DNA of 64,000 nt from Ruegeria lacuscaerulensis (GCF_013031245.1 NZ_WPZL01000011.1:62001-126000), one strand, 5' to 3'. Positions 26,172-35,107 are shown, counted from the stretch's first letter. Numbers and translations: made by a program. Notes: generated from the sequence alone by a model not told the origin.

Positions 26172-27257
26172 TCAGGTGCCCGATTTGATCTTGGTCCACA
26201 GACGGGTCACAGTCCGCTGTGTTTTTGCCGGGTAAGGCGTTGTGATGTAGAGATTCTGCATGGTTGAATCATCCGGGTAAATCGCCGGATCACCGATCAC
26301 ATCTTCCGCAAGAAACTCCTGCGAGGCCTTGTTGCCGTTGGCGTAGTACACATAATTGGACGCAGCCGCCATGTTGTTGGCGTCCAGAATGAAATTCAGG
26401 AACTGATGCGCGCCTTCCGGGTTTGGAGCATCCGCCGGAATCGCCATCTGGTCGAACCACATCAGCGAGCCTTCGGCGAAGGGATGGTATTCGATGTTCA
26501 CCCCATTGTCCGCCTCGGCCGCACGATCCCGCGCCTGAAGAATGTCGCCCGACCAGCCAACGGCCACACAGATGTCACCGTTTGCCAACGCGTTGATGTA
26601 TTCAGAGCTGTGGAACTTCTGGATATGCGGGCGGACGCTGACGAGAACCTCTTCGGTCTTTCCGATCACGTCGGTGTCGTGGCTGTCGGGGTCCTCACCG
26701 ATATATTGCAGCACCATCGGGATGATCTCGGAAGGCGCATCCAGGAAATGCACACCGCATGAGGCCAGCTTTTCCATATTCTCAGGCTTCAGAACCAGGT
26801 CCATGCTGTTGAGGGCGACATCTTCACCCAGCGCTTCTTTGACTTTGTCAACGTTGATGCCAATGCCCGTGGTGCCCCACATGTAGTTGATAGAATAGGC
26901 GTTGGCCGGGTCATATCCTGCGGTACGTTCCTGAATCACGTCCCACAGATTTCCAGAGTTCGACAGTTTGGACGCGTCCAGTTCCTGAAACGCGCCGGCT
27001 TGAATCTGGCGCTGAAGGAAAGTGCCCGACGGCACCACCACATCATAGCCCGAGCCACCGGCCAGCATCTTGGTTTCCAGAACCTCGTTGCTGTCAAACA
27101 CGTCGTAGATCAGGGTCAGGCCCGTCTCTTCTTCGAATTTGCTCAGAAGGTCCTCATCGATGTAGTCGGACCAGTTGTAAACACGCACCTCTTCGGCAAA
27201 GGCGGCCGAAGTCCCCAATGCGATGACCGCTGTCATGGTCAGCGTTTTGATTGTCAT
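26172..27257 (-). CDS. potF: Putrescine/polyamine-binding periplasmic protein PotF-like
   Basis: 361 residues. MTIKTLTMTAVIALGTSAAFAEE is a Sec signal peptide. The mature protein begins VRVYNWSDYIDEDLLSKFEEETG, the PotD/PotF signature, and contains YMWGTTGIGINVDKV and the acidic ligand-site region GWSGDILQAR. It delivers polyamine to PotGHI. The frame extends 18 codons upstream, but ATG 27257 follows a purine-rich AGGGAGAAGA leader and starts the signal peptide. It is first gene of the operon; a TTGGATTTGATCAA repeat lies about 40 bp upstream. Confidence 0.92.
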   Translation of the reverse strand: MTIKTLTMTAVIALGTSAAFAEEVRVYNWSDYIDEDLLSKFEEETGLTLIYDVFDSNEVLETKMLAGGSGYDVVVPSGTFLQRQIQAGAFQELDASKLSNSGNLWDVIQERTAGYDPANAYSINYMWGTTGIGINVDKVKEALGEDVALNSMDLVLKPENMEKLASCGVHFLDAPSEIIPMVLQYIGEDPDSHDTDVIGKTEEVLVSVRPHIQKFHSSEYINALANGDICVAVGWSGDILQARDRAAEADNGVNIEYHPFAEGSLMWFDQMAIPADAPNPEGAHQFLNFILDANNMAAASNYVYYANGNKASQEFLAEDVIGDPAIYPDDSTMQNLYITTPYPAKTQRTVTRLWTKIKSGT

Positions 27258-27297
27258 TTTCTTCTCCCTGCAAGTGTACGGGTATTTTCCCGTTTTT

Positions 27298-27311
27298 TTG
27301 GATTTGATCAA
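27298..27311. promoter_or_regulatory. GntR-type operator copy 1, potF side
   Basis: TTGGATTTGATCAA, with the palindromic core TTGATCAA, lies 41 bp upstream of the potF start. An identical 14-mer occurs exactly 100 bp away at 27398, beside the divergent GntR gene. It is a likely binding site of that regulator. Confidence 0.65.
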
Positions 27312-27397
27312 GTTTTGCGTTTTCCCCCGATCCCGCGTATGGTTTCACGAGGTCAGAAACCTGGCAAGTCAGCATCTTTGAAAACAGGGCAAACCAA

Positions 27398-27411
27398 TTG
27401 GATTTGATCAA
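27398..27411. promoter_or_regulatory. GntR-type operator copy 2, gntR side
   Basis: Exact repeat of the 14-mer at 27298; with the next base its core TTTGATCAAA is a perfect 10-bp palindrome. It lies 23 bp before the chosen ATG of the GntR gene and covers a TTG that might otherwise be taken as the start, which supports the downstream ATG and suggests autoregulation. Confidence 0.65.
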
Positions 27412-27433
27412 AAATAAGGCATCCGGCTCGATC

Positions 27434-28081
27434 ATGGGCAGTGAGAAACGACCCGCGCATGAGCAGGTGTACCAAACCCTCAGATCACAGATCATGTACG
27501 GGGAACTGGTGCCCGGACAGCCTGTAACGATACAGGGCCTGACTGATTCGCTTGGTGTCGGCATGACCCCGGTGCGAGAGGCAATTCGACGCCTGATTTC
27601 GGACGGTGCGCTGATGTTCCAGGGCAACCGTCGGGTCAGTGTACCGTTGCTGACGGACGGTGATGTCGAGCAGATGATATTCGCCAGAATATCAATAGAA
27701 TCAGAACTTTCCCGCCGCGCGACTACGAATGTGAAGTCCTCGGATATCGATCATCTTGAGCGTATCGACCGGCAGCTGGACCGCACCATAGCTGACGGCG
27801 ATGTCAGCGGGTATCTGCGCCTGAACCACACGTTTCACGAAACACTCTATTGCCATGCGAACGCGCCGATTCTGAACGATCTGGCAGAACGGCTCTGGCT
27901 CAGATTTGGTCCGTCCCTGCGTGTTGTCTGCGGTCGATTCGGCACCCAAAGCCTGCCGGACCGGCATAAGGATATCGTCGCGGCGCTGCGCGCGCAGGAC
28001 GCCGATAATGTCGCCAAAGCCACCGCTCAGGACATCGAGCAAGGGATGGAACTGATGATGGACGCTCTGATCAGCGGCTAG
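27434..28081 (+). CDS. GntR/FCD-family transcriptional regulator of polyamine genes
   Basis: 215 residues. The N-terminal winged helix (EQVYQTLRSQIMYGELVPGQP, then LTDSLGVGMTPVREAIRRLISDGAL) is the GntR signature. The C-terminal FCD ligand domain is helical, with histidines in RLNHTFHETLYCHAN and a second metal/ligand region in LPDRHKDIVAAL. It sits between, and divergent from, the pot operon and upstream of the aminotransferase. Identical operator repeats flank the intergenic region, so it likely represses both units until a polyamine or derivative binds. ATG 27434 is chosen over TTG 27398, which lies inside an operator copy. Confidence 0.86.
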   Translation: MGSEKRPAHEQVYQTLRSQIMYGELVPGQPVTIQGLTDSLGVGMTPVREAIRRLISDGALMFQGNRRVSVPLLTDGDVEQMIFARISIESELSRRATTNVKSSDIDHLERIDRQLDRTIADGDVSGYLRLNHTFHETLYCHANAPILNDLAERLWLRFGPSLRVVCGRFGTQSLPDRHKDIVAALRAQDADNVAKATAQDIEQGMELMMDALISG

Positions 28082-28107
28082 GACCGTCCGATTCGATTGA
28101 CAGAAAA

Positions 28108-28121
28108 AAATTTGATCATAT
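28108..28121. promoter_or_regulatory. GntR-type operator copy 3, aminotransferase promoter (partial match)
   Basis: AAATTTGATCATAT shares the TTTGATCA core of the two operators upstream and lies 36 bp before the aminotransferase start. The flank is less conserved. It would place the aminotransferase under the same GntR regulator. Confidence 0.45.
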
Positions 28122-28156
28122 TGTGATCTGCAACCGCTCTTGCAGGAGATTCCCGG

Positions 28157-29551
28157 ATGTCTACCATCACGAACCACATGCCCACCACCGAATTGCAGGC
28201 GCTGGATGCTGCCCATCACATGCACCCGTTTTCCGCCAACGGATCGCTTGGCGAAGAAGGCGCGCGCGTCATCACCCGAGCCAAGGGTGTCTATCTGACC
28301 GACAGCGAGGGCGAGGAAATACTCGACGCCATGGCCGGTCTGTGGTGCGTCAACATCGGCTATGGCCGTGACGAACTGGCCGACGTGGCCGCCCGTCAGA
28401 TGCGTGAACTGCCTTATTACAACACGTTCTTCAAAACGACCCACGTTCCCGCGATTGCTTTGGCTGCGAAGCTGGCCGAACTCGCGCCAGGCGACCTGAA
28501 TCACGTGTTTTTTGCGGCAGGCGGGTCCGAAGCAAATGACACCAATATCCGCCTGGTGCGCACCTACTGGGCCGAGAAAGGTCGGCCCGACAAGAACATC
28601 ATCATCAGCCGCCACAACGCGTATCACGGTTCGTCCGTCGGGTCGGCGTCTCTGGGCGGCATGGCGGGAATGCACGCGCAAGGTGGCATCCCGATCCCGA
28701 ACATCCACCACATCAACCAGCCGAACTGGTGGGCCGAAGGCGGCGACATGTCCCCCGAGGAGTTCGGTCTGGCCCGTGCACGTGAACTGGAAGAAGCCAT
28801 TCTCGAGCTGGGCGAAGATCGTGTCGCAGCCTTCATCGCCGAACCTGTTCAGGGTGCAGGCGGCGTCATCGTCGCACCCGATACCTATTGGCCGGAAATT
28901 CAGCGTATCTGCGACAAGTACGATATCCTGCTGATCGCGGATGAGGTGATCTGCGGTTTTGGGCGCACCGGCAACTGGTTCGGGTCGGAAACCGTAGGCA
29001 TCAAGCCGCATATCATGACCATCGCCAAGGGCCTCAGTTCAGGCTATGCGCCAATCGGTGGGTCGATCGTCAACGATGAGATCGCCGAGGTGATCGGCGG
29101 CACCGAATTCAACCACGGCTACACCTATTCCGGCCACCCGGTGGCGGCGGCCGTGGCGTTGGAGAATCTGCGCATCCTCGAAGAGGAGAAAATCGTGGAC
29201 CATGTCCGCGACGTCGCCGCACCCTACCTGAAAGAAAAGTGGGAGGCTCTGGCAGATCACCCTCTGGTAGGTGAAGCCAAGATCGTGGGCATGATGGCGT
29301 CGATCGCACTGACACCGGACAAGGTCAGCCGCGCCAAATTCGCGTCCGACCCGGGCACCATCGGCTATATCTGCCGTGACCGCTGCTTTGCCAACAACCT
29401 GATCATGCGCCATGTGGGCGACCGGATGATCATCTCGCCGCCGCTGGTCATGACCCCGGCGGACATCGACGAGATGTTCGTGCGCATCTACAAGTCGCTG
29501 GACGAGGCGCAAGAAGAAATCAGCAGGCAAGGGCTGATGAAAGCCGCGTAG
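28157..29551 (+). CDS. Class III omega-aminotransferase (polyamine:pyruvate type)
   Basis: 464 residues of the PLP fold type I, class III aminotransferases. GGSEANDTNIRLVR binds the cofactor phosphate, HNAYHGSS stacks on the ring, IADEVICGFGRTG carries the PLP-contacting Asp, and the Schiff-base Lys is in TIAKGLSSGYAPIG. Length and motifs match the putrescine-pyruvate (SpuC-like) and beta-alanine/omega-amino acid group. With the adjacent importer and amine oxidase it likely removes the amino group of putrescine or cadaverine. An AGGAG precedes ATG 28157. A strong hairpin follows the gene. Confidence 0.88.
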   Translation: MSTITNHMPTTELQALDAAHHMHPFSANGSLGEEGARVITRAKGVYLTDSEGEEILDAMAGLWCVNIGYGRDELADVAARQMRELPYYNTFFKTTHVPAIALAAKLAELAPGDLNHVFFAAGGSEANDTNIRLVRTYWAEKGRPDKNIIISRHNAYHGSSVGSASLGGMAGMHAQGGIPIPNIHHINQPNWWAEGGDMSPEEFGLARARELEEAILELGEDRVAAFIAEPVQGAGGVIVAPDTYWPEIQRICDKYDILLIADEVICGFGRTGNWFGSETVGIKPHIMTIAKGLSSGYAPIGGSIVNDEIAEVIGGTEFNHGYTYSGHPVAAAVALENLRILEEEKIVDHVRDVAAPYLKEKWEALADHPLVGEAKIVGMMASIALTPDKVSRAKFASDPGTIGYICRDRCFANNLIMRHVGDRMIISPPLVMTPADIDEMFVRIYKSLDEAQEEISRQGLMKAA

Positions 29552-29586
29552 TGGGGAAACGGTTCCCGGGAGGTATCAGAAACAAG

Positions 29587-29608
29587 GGGCGGCCTGCACA
29601 GGCCGCCC
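29587..29608 (+). terminator. Hairpin after the aminotransferase gene
   Basis: GGGCGGCCT at 29587-29595 pairs with AGGCCGCCC at 29600-29608 with a 4-nt loop. Only two T follow before AATTC, so termination may be partial, but position and stem strength fit a terminator. Confidence 0.65.
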
Positions 29609-29868
29609 TTAATTCGAATAGGGCCTGAGCATTGGGTTTGCCTGCTTTGCAACCTATGCGCATATACTTACCTGCCAGGTATGTAGCCCCGGTTGCCCCT
29701 GTGCGGTATTTTGCTGTGCCGGAATGACAACGGGCAATTCTTCGCCGGATTATATGGCAATAGGGCAACGGTAACACGTCTCATCGCCGAGATGAGTCTG
29801 TGGGAATCGAGATCATGCATCATACTGAGCGCTCACTGCCTTATTTGATTGCTTCAGGACGCGCCCAT
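29609..29868. other. Intergenic stretch with one palindrome
   Basis: About 260 bases without a convincing gene. TACCTG-C-CAGGTA at 29669-29681 is a perfect 13-bp inverted repeat that could be a regulator site for the following small gene. Otherwise I see nothing. Confidence 0.4.
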
Positions 29869-30255
29869 ATGTCTGTTTCCACCCCTACCAGCCGAGAGCT
29901 GGAAATCCTGGTTGATGCCTATCTTGCAGCCAACCGTTTGGATATTCCCGCAAGCGCAGGCGTAAGGCGGGCGGCGCAGGCCGCCGTGCTGGAGAAGAGC
30001 GAAGCAGAGCGCCAGTCTATACTAAATGGGACCAGGCCGGGGAAAGCCGTCACTTTGAGGAAAGTGATTGTCTGGGCTGTAAAAGCGGCAGTCCTGGCGG
30101 CGTTGTACGTGGCCGTATTTTATGGCGTGCTGGTCATGCAGATTTCTCTTCTACAGTATGTATTCCTGGTTGCTTTCACATGCATTGTCAGGATCGGCTA
30201 TGACAGCCTCCGCGACATTCGCCGGAACAGCCTGATCGTAGCGGAACAGAAGTAA
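29869..30255 (+). CDS. Small membrane protein of unknown function
   Basis: 128 residues from ATG 29869; in-frame starts at 29800 and 29815 would add about 20 residues. The N-terminal half is soluble and helical (SRELEILVDAYLAANRLDIP, VRRAAQAAVLEKSEAERQS). The C-terminal half has two membrane helices (VIVWAVKAAVLAALYVAVFYG and ISLLQYVFLVAFTCIV) separated by a very short turn, and ends with a charged tail. I recognise no family. It is a single gene between the aminotransferase unit and a frameshifted gene. Confidence 0.55.
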   Translation: MSVSTPTSRELEILVDAYLAANRLDIPASAGVRRAAQAAVLEKSEAERQSILNGTRPGKAVTLRKVIVWAVKAAVLAALYVAVFYGVLVMQISLLQYVFLVAFTCIVRIGYDSLRDIRRNSLIVAEQK

Positions 30256-30325
30256 CGCTCTGTCTCTAAAATGTATGTTCAGGCTGCAACTCTGCCTTCG
30301 ACGCATACATTGAACCGCAACAAGA

Positions 30326-30783
30326 ATGGTTGAACCGCAGGTCTTGGGGGACCTGAATCAGGTGGGTTCCCGAGAATATGAGATTGAGAATCCTGATCTA
30401 GGTTACTGCGTCAGCTTCGCGGACCCGACTTCAAAACTGACGATCTACTTTAATGATCACCAAGAGAGAACCATCTCGTCCGAAATGGCTCTGGAGATTT
30501 TCAAACAAGCGGCCCCCGGGGTATTGCCGCTGTTGCCGAAAAACGCGGAGCAACGTTGGGTGAGATCAACGCCTATCAAATGCACAATAAATCCCAGGTG
30601 ATGCCGCTGCGGGCCGAAGCTGAGTCGACAGATGGTATTTCCGAACTTCTCGCCTTGGGGGTGATCGATGACTGTATTGTCAATCTGCGGTTCACGGCCC
30701 GATTTCCAATGGACAAGGCGCAGGTCTGGATGAAAGTCATTTCGGATGACCTGAACGAAGGCTACAGGCAACCAACGAAATAG
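30326..30783 (+). pseudogene. Frameshifted small gene of unknown function
   Basis: Two overlapping open segments read as one protein if a single A is added to the A5 run at 30539-30543. The first segment (from ATG 30326) runs through FKQAAPGVLPLLPK; the second continues TLGEINAYQMHNKSQ and ends LNEGYRQPTK, giving about 152 residues. The joined protein is soluble, without signal peptide, and I recognise no family. The homopolymer context means a sequencing or assembly error is as possible as a true lesion. A terminator follows directly after the second segment, which supports one transcription unit ending there. Confidence 0.55.
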
Positions 30784-30812
30784 AAACCCGCCGAGTTGGC
30801 GGGTTTCCCGTT
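30784..30812. terminator. Bidirectional terminator between the frameshifted gene and clpB
   Basis: AAACCCGCC at 30784-30792 pairs with GGCGGGTTT at 30798-30806 with a 5-nt loop. The convergent stops lie on each side (30783 and 30826). T-rich tracts are present on both strands. Confidence 0.8.
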
Positions 30813-30825
30813 TGTGCGCATCCGA

Positions 30826-33444
30826 TCAATGCACCACAGCATCATCTGGTCGCGGTCTTTCTGACGTCCCCAGCCGGTCTCCAATAATCAGACCATCTGC
30901 CCCGGCAGTCACAGGAACGGTCTCGCCATCCTTGATCTCACCGGCCAGCAAGGCTTCGGCCAGCGGGTTCTGCAGGGCGCGCTGGATCACGCGTTTCAGC
31001 GGACGGGCACCGAAGACCGGGTCATAGCCTTCGTTGGCCAGCCATTCCTTGGCCCTGTCGTCCAGAACCAGTTCGATCTTGCGGGCCGCCAGACGTTTCT
31101 GCAGACGCGCCATCTGAATATCTACGATACCATCCATATCGGCCCGCTTGAGTCGGTCGAAGATGATCGTCTCGTCCAGACGGTTCAGGAATTCCGGCCG
31201 GAAATGCGCCCGGACCGCATCCATCACGTCCCGCCGTGCCTGCGCACTGTCCGCGCCTTCGGGCAACTGGCTCAGCGCCTGAGACCCAAGGTTCGACGTC
31301 AGGATGATCAGCGTCTGTTTGAAGTCCACGGTGCGGCCCTGACCATCGGTCAGCACGCCGTCGTCGAGAACCTGCAACAGCACGTTGAACACATCCGGGT
31401 GCGCCTTTTCGACCTCGTCAAACAAAACGACCTGATAGGGCCTGCGCCGCACGGCTTCGGTCAGCACACCGCCCTCGTCATAGCCAACATAGCCCGGAGG
31501 GGCTCCGATCAGACGAGCAACCGCGTGTTTCTCCATGAACTCGGACATGTCGATGCGGACCATCGCATTGTCATCGTCGAACAGGAAGTTTGCCACGGCC
31601 TTGGTCAGTTCGGTCTTACCTACGCCGGTGGGTCCGAGGAACAGAAAGGAACCCAGCGGGCGGCCTTCGTCGTTCAGACCCGCACGGGCACGGCGCACAG
31701 CGTTGGCAACGGCTGTCACCGCCGCATCCTGACCGATCACGCGGGAATGCAGATCGTCTTCCATCCGCAGCAGCTTCTCACGCTCACCTTCCAGCATTTT
31801 CGAGGTCGGGATACCGGTCCAGCGCTCCACCACCGAAGCGATCTGTTCGGGACGCACCGTTTCCTCGGCCATCATGGCGTTGCTTTCGGCGTTCTCCGCC
31901 TCGGTCAGTTTTTTCTCAAGCTCAGGGATGACGCCATAGGACAGCTCTCCTGCCTTCGCCAGATTGCCTTCGCGCTTGGCAATCTCCAGATCGGCCCGCG
32001 CCTTGTCGAGCTGCTCTTTCAGATCACGCGCACCTGCGAGCTTGTCGCGTTCGGCCTGCCACTGGGCGGTCATCTCGGCGGATTTCTCCTGCAGATCCGC
32101 CAGGTCCTTTTGCAAGGTTTCCAGACGATCCTTCGAGGCCGCGTCATCTTCAAGCTTCAGCGCCTCTTCCTCGATCTGCATCTGCAGGATCTGGCGATCC
32201 AGCTGATCCAGCTCTTCCGGCTTGGAATCCACCTCCATCCGCAACCGCGACGCCGCCTCATCGACAAGGTCGATAGCTTTGTCAGGCAGGAACCGGTCGG
32301 TGATATAACGATGCGACAGGGTCGCCGCCGAGACCAGCGCCGAATCCGAGATACGGACACCGTGGTGCAGCTCGTACTTTTCCTTGATACCGCGCAGAAT
32401 GCTTATCGTGTCCTCGACGGTTGGTTCGGTGACCATCACAGGTTGGAACCGACGTGCAAGGGCTGCGTCTTTTTCGACGTATTTTCGATACTCATCCAAC
32501 GTGGTCGCACCGATGCAATGCAGCTCACCCCGGGCAAGCGCAGGCTTGATCAGGTTTGCGGCATCCATCGCGCCGTCGGATTTACCGGCGCCGACCAGCG
32601 TGTGCATCTCGTCGATGAACAGGATGATCTCACCTGCGGCCTCAGTGACCTCGGTCAGAACGGCCTTGAGGCGTTCCTCGAATTCACCACGGTATTTCGC
32701 ACCGGCGATCAACGCACCCATGTCGAGCGCAAGCAGCTTTTTATCCTTCAGTGATTCAGGCACGTCGCCGTTTACGATGCGCAGGGCCATCCCTTCCGCA
32801 ATCGCGGTTTTACCGACACCGGGTTCCCCGATCAGAACCGGGTTGTTTTTGGTGCGGCGAGACAGAACCTGCATCGAGCGGCGGATTTCCTCATCCCGTC
32901 CGATGATCGGGTCGATCTTGCCTTCGGCCGCAGCCTCAGTCAGGTCGCGCGCGTATTTCTTGAGGGCGTCATAGCCCTCCTCCGCCGAGGCAGTATCGGC
33001 CGTGCGGCCCTTGCGGATGTCATTGATCGCTTCATTCAGTTTCTGTGCGGACACGGCTCCGGCTTCCAAAGCGTCTTTGGCCTTGGATTTCACCATGCAC
33101 AGCGCCATCAGAACCCGTTCGACCGGCACAAAGCTGTCGCCCGCTTTGGTCGCGATCTTCTCGGCCTCATCCAGCACCTTGGCGGTCTGGCCGTCCATAT
33201 AGATCTGGCTGGCGTCGCCGCTGACCTTTGGGATTTTCCCCATAGCGGCATCCAACGCCTCAACCACACGGTTGGGCGCGCCGCCAGCGCGTGTGATCAG
33301 GTTGCTCGCCAGCCCCTGATCGTCATCCATCAATGCTTTCAGTATATGTGTGGGTTCCAGTCTCTGGTGCCCCTCGCGCAGTGCAATCGTCTGCGCCGCC
33401 TGCACGAATCCCCGTGCCCGCTCGGTGAACTTGTTCAAGTCCAT
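30826..33444 (-). CDS. clpB: ATP-dependent disaggregase ClpB
   Basis: 872 residues, the normal ClpB length. Order: N-terminal Clp repeat domain ([14 protein letters not shown]), first AAA+ domain with Walker [12 protein letters not shown] and Walker [11 protein letters not shown], the coiled-coil middle domain (about residues 410-520, specific to ClpB), and the second AAA+ domain with [10 protein letters not shown] and [11 protein letters not shown]. It extracts proteins from heat aggregates together with DnaK. It is monocistronic. A sequence resembling an alphaproteobacterial sigma-32 promoter lies about 80-105 bp upstream. Confidence 0.97.
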   Translation of the reverse strand: MDLNKFTERARGFVQAAQTIALREGHQRLEPTHILKALMDDDQGLASNLITRAGGAPNRVVEALDAAMGKIPKVSGDASQIYMDGQTAKVLDEAEKIATKAGDSFVPVERVLMALCMVKSKAKDALEAGAVSAQKLNEAINDIRKGRTADTASAEEGYDALKKYARDLTEAAAEGKIDPIIGRDEEIRRSMQVLSRRTKNNPVLIGEPGVGKTAIAEGMALRIVNGDVPESLKDKKLLALDMGALIAGAKYRGEFEERLKAVLTEVTEAAGEIILFIDEMHTLVGAGKSDGAMDAANLIKPALARGELHCIGATTLDEYRKYVEKDAALARRFQPVMVTEPTVEDTISILRGIKEKYELHHGVRISDSALVSAATLSHRYITDRFLPDKAIDLVDEAASRLRMEVDSKPEELDQLDRQILQMQIEEEALKLEDDAASKDRLETLQKDLADLQEKSAEMTAQWQAERDKLAGARDLKEQLDKARADLEIAKREGNLAKAGELSYGVIPELEKKLTEAENAESNAMMAEETVRPEQIASVVERWTGIPTSKMLEGEREKLLRMEDDLHSRVIGQDAAVTAVANAVRRARAGLNDEGRPLGSFLFLGPTGVGKTELTKAVANFLFDDDNAMVRIDMSEFMEKHAVARLIGAPPGYVGYDEGGVLTEAVRRRPYQVVLFDEVEKAHPDVFNVLLQVLDDGVLTDGQGRTVDFKQTLIILTSNLGSQALSQLPEGADSAQARRDVMDAVRAHFRPEFLNRLDETIIFDRLKRADMDGIVDIQMARLQKRLAARKIELVLDDRAKEWLANEGYDPVFGARPLKRVIQRALQNPLAEALLAGEIKDGETVPVTAGADGLIIGDRLGTSERPRPDDAVVH

Positions 33445-33521
33445 ATTATTCTCCTTTTCTCAAGCGCCCTGAATGTGATGCGCCCGCTAGGCAGCACGCG
33501 TCGGTCTGGGCCTCACATTCA

Positions 33522-33549
33522 ATCTGGGAAATATCTTTGTCCGTTCAAG
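33522..33549 (-). promoter_or_regulatory. Candidate heat-shock (sigma-32) promoter of clpB
   Basis: On the minus strand CTTGAA (complement of 33544-33549) is followed, 17 bases after CTTG, by CCCAGAT (complement of 33522-33528). This resembles the CTTG-N17-CYTATNT form of alphaproteobacterial heat-shock promoters, with two mismatches in the -10 part. It lies at the right distance from the clpB start at 33444. Confidence 0.45.
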
Positions 33550-33571
33550 AGGCTAAACCGCAAATTCCGGC

Positions 33572-33892
33572 TTAACGACGGGGCACGGTATAAACAGTGT
33601 ACCCTCCGGTTTCCGCAACCTGCCGCGCGCCGTACATGGCGACCAATGATTGCGCGGCGTCACTGCCTGTTGGACAGGACACGAGGTCTGCCGCATCATC
33701 CAGGTAGTTGACCGTGAAAGCGGTTTCGCCTGTCAGTTGGCAATCGTCATCGGTGGAGCGATACCCGCGCACCAGTCGCAAATTGTCATTGGTCGGAGAT
33801 TTGATGACCGTATCCGCCGCCTCGTTTTCCAACGGCATATCCTGACACCCCACCAGAGCCAGAATGAACCCAACGCCAATTACCTGTTTCAT
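33572..33892 (-). CDS. Small lipoprotein of unknown function
   Basis: 106 residues starting MKQVIGVGFILALVGCQDMP: a lipoprotein signal peptide with the lipobox LVGC, lipidated Cys 16. The mature part is about 90 residues with two further Cys (DDCQLTG and VSCPTG) that may form a disulfide, and ends YTVYTVPRR. The frame extends upstream to 33991, but only ATG 33892 gives a signal peptide, and GGGGG precedes it. It shares strand with clpB but has no obvious link. No function is assigned. Confidence 0.72.
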   Translation of the reverse strand: MKQVIGVGFILALVGCQDMPLENEAADTVIKSPTNDNLRLVRGYRSTDDDCQLTGETAFTVNYLDDAADLVSCPTGSDAAQSLVAMYGARQVAETGGYTVYTVPRR

Positions 33893-34043
33893 AGTCCCCC
33901 CATCTGAAAAGTTCTTTTGAATGATCGGCACCATAACACAGTCCGCACCTGACCGCTTGTTCCCGATCACCAACCCGTCCTGCATGGACACAAGCGCCGG
34001 AACCCGTTAGGACGCAGACGTTTGCCAAAAAGGAGCTTGCCCC

Positions 34044-34748
34044 ATGTCTGATGATCGCCTGATCGTTGCCCTCGATGTTCCCAATGCCCTGCAGGGTCTG
34101 GCCATGGCCGAGCGTCTGGGCCAAAGCGTTTCGTTCTATAAGATTGGCTTGGGGATGCTGACCGGTGGCGGGCTGGCATTGGCTAATGAACTGAAACAGG
34201 ATCACGGCAAGCGCATCTTTCTGGATATGAAGCTGTTCGACATCGGCAACACGGTGGAGAACGCGGTGCGCGGGCTGGCGCAGTTCGATCTGGATTTCCT
34301 GACGGTGCATGGCGATCCGCATGTGGTGCGCGCCGCAAAGGAAGGGGCGTCGGGCAAGGACCTCAAGATTCTGGCGGTGACCATCCTGACTTCGCTGAAT
34401 CGTGACGATCTGGATGCCAGCCTGTTGAAAGCCGGGGACGTGCAGGAACTGGTGGTCGAACGTGCGGCCAAAGCGCTGGAGGCCGGGGCCGACGGTGTCA
34501 TCGCCAGCCCGCAAGAAGCCGCTTTGATCCGCGCCCTGCCGCAGGCCGAAGGTCGCCTGATTGTCACCCCAGGTGTGCGCCCTGCAGGGGCTGCCCTTGG
34601 CGATCAGAAGCGCGTGGCAACGCCGGCCAGCGCCATAGGTGACGGGGCTGATCACATCGTCGTTGGGCGCCCGATCTATCAGGCGGAAGACCCGAAAGCG
34701 GCCGCCGAGGCGGTTCTTGCCGAGTTAAATTCCTTGACACACCACTAA
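34044..34748 (+). CDS. pyrF: Orotidine 5'-phosphate decarboxylase
   Basis: 234 residues of the last enzyme of UMP synthesis. The N-terminus DDRLIVALDVPNALQGL and the catalytic signature FLDMKLFDIGNTVENAV (D-x-K-x-x-D-I) near residue 58 are diagnostic, as is the phosphate-binding VTPGVRPAG and GDGADHIVVGRPIYQA at the C-terminus. An AAGGAGCTTG ribosome-binding site precedes ATG 34044. It is a single gene; about 230 bp downstream lies a terminator that seems to belong to a separate small transcript. Confidence 0.96.
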   Translation: MSDDRLIVALDVPNALQGLAMAERLGQSVSFYKIGLGMLTGGGLALANELKQDHGKRIFLDMKLFDIGNTVENAVRGLAQFDLDFLTVHGDPHVVRAAKEGASGKDLKILAVTILTSLNRDDLDASLLKAGDVQELVVERAAKALEAGADGVIASPQEAALIRALPQAEGRLIVTPGVRPAGAALGDQKRVATPASAIGDGADHIVVGRPIYQAEDPKAAAEAVLAELNSLTHH

Positions 34749-34928
34749 AGGATTGCTCGAAATCCGGGATTTTTCGGCCAGAATTCGCCTACAACCAGTT
34801 GACCTTACGTCACATTCCGGTCCACCCGCGCCAAATCGTCTCTGTGCCTCAAAACACACATGAAAAACACGAGTTTTCGGGTCTGTGACCTAGGTCCTAC
34901 CGAAAGTTTGGAATTTGAGCGATTCTAA

Positions 34929-35006
34929 GTCCGTGATACTCCCCGCGGACCGTGTCTTCCTGTGGTCCGTCACCTCCCCCCGCCCAATTGCGGGGGGTCT
35001 TCTTTC
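34929..35006 (+). ncRNA. Candidate small regulatory RNA with C-rich motifs
   Basis: In a 359-bp gap without a gene, two consecutive hairpins end in a strong Rho-independent terminator. Hairpin 1: CGGACC at 34946-34951 with GGTCCG at 34964-34969. Hairpin 2: CCCCCCGC at 34976-34983 with GCGGGGGG at 34990-34997, then TCTTCTTT. Unpaired C-rich stretches (ACTCCCC near 34938 and ACCTCCCC near 34972) resemble the anti-Shine-Dalgarno CCUCC motifs of alphaproteobacterial sRNAs such as the suhB/MmgR or CcsR types. The 5' end is a guess; the terminator is too far from pyrF to be its own only. Confidence 0.45.
34976..35006 (+). terminator. Strong Rho-independent terminator upstream of dinB
   Basis: Perfect 8-bp stem (34976-34983 with 34990-34997), 6-nt loop, then TCTTCTTTC. 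It lies 228 bp beyond pyrF and 100 bp before dinB, and forms the 3' end of the candidate small RNA. Confidence 0.85.
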
Positions 35007-35107
35007 GATCTTCTGTTCAGATCTGCTTCCGTCAGGGCTTTGCTCAGCGCCAAGGGCTGATATAAATAGACCGCTGAACTGATCGCACGGAAAGCGGGAA
35101 GATTTGA

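Noticed and set aside
27701..29011. 436-codon minus-strand frame across the GntR and aminotransferase genes
   Set aside because: Antisense to two well-supported genes; no recognisable motif.
31204..32754. 516-codon open frame antisense to clpB
   Set aside because: Lies wholly inside clpB on the other strand, with no family-like motif; a typical high-GC shadow frame.
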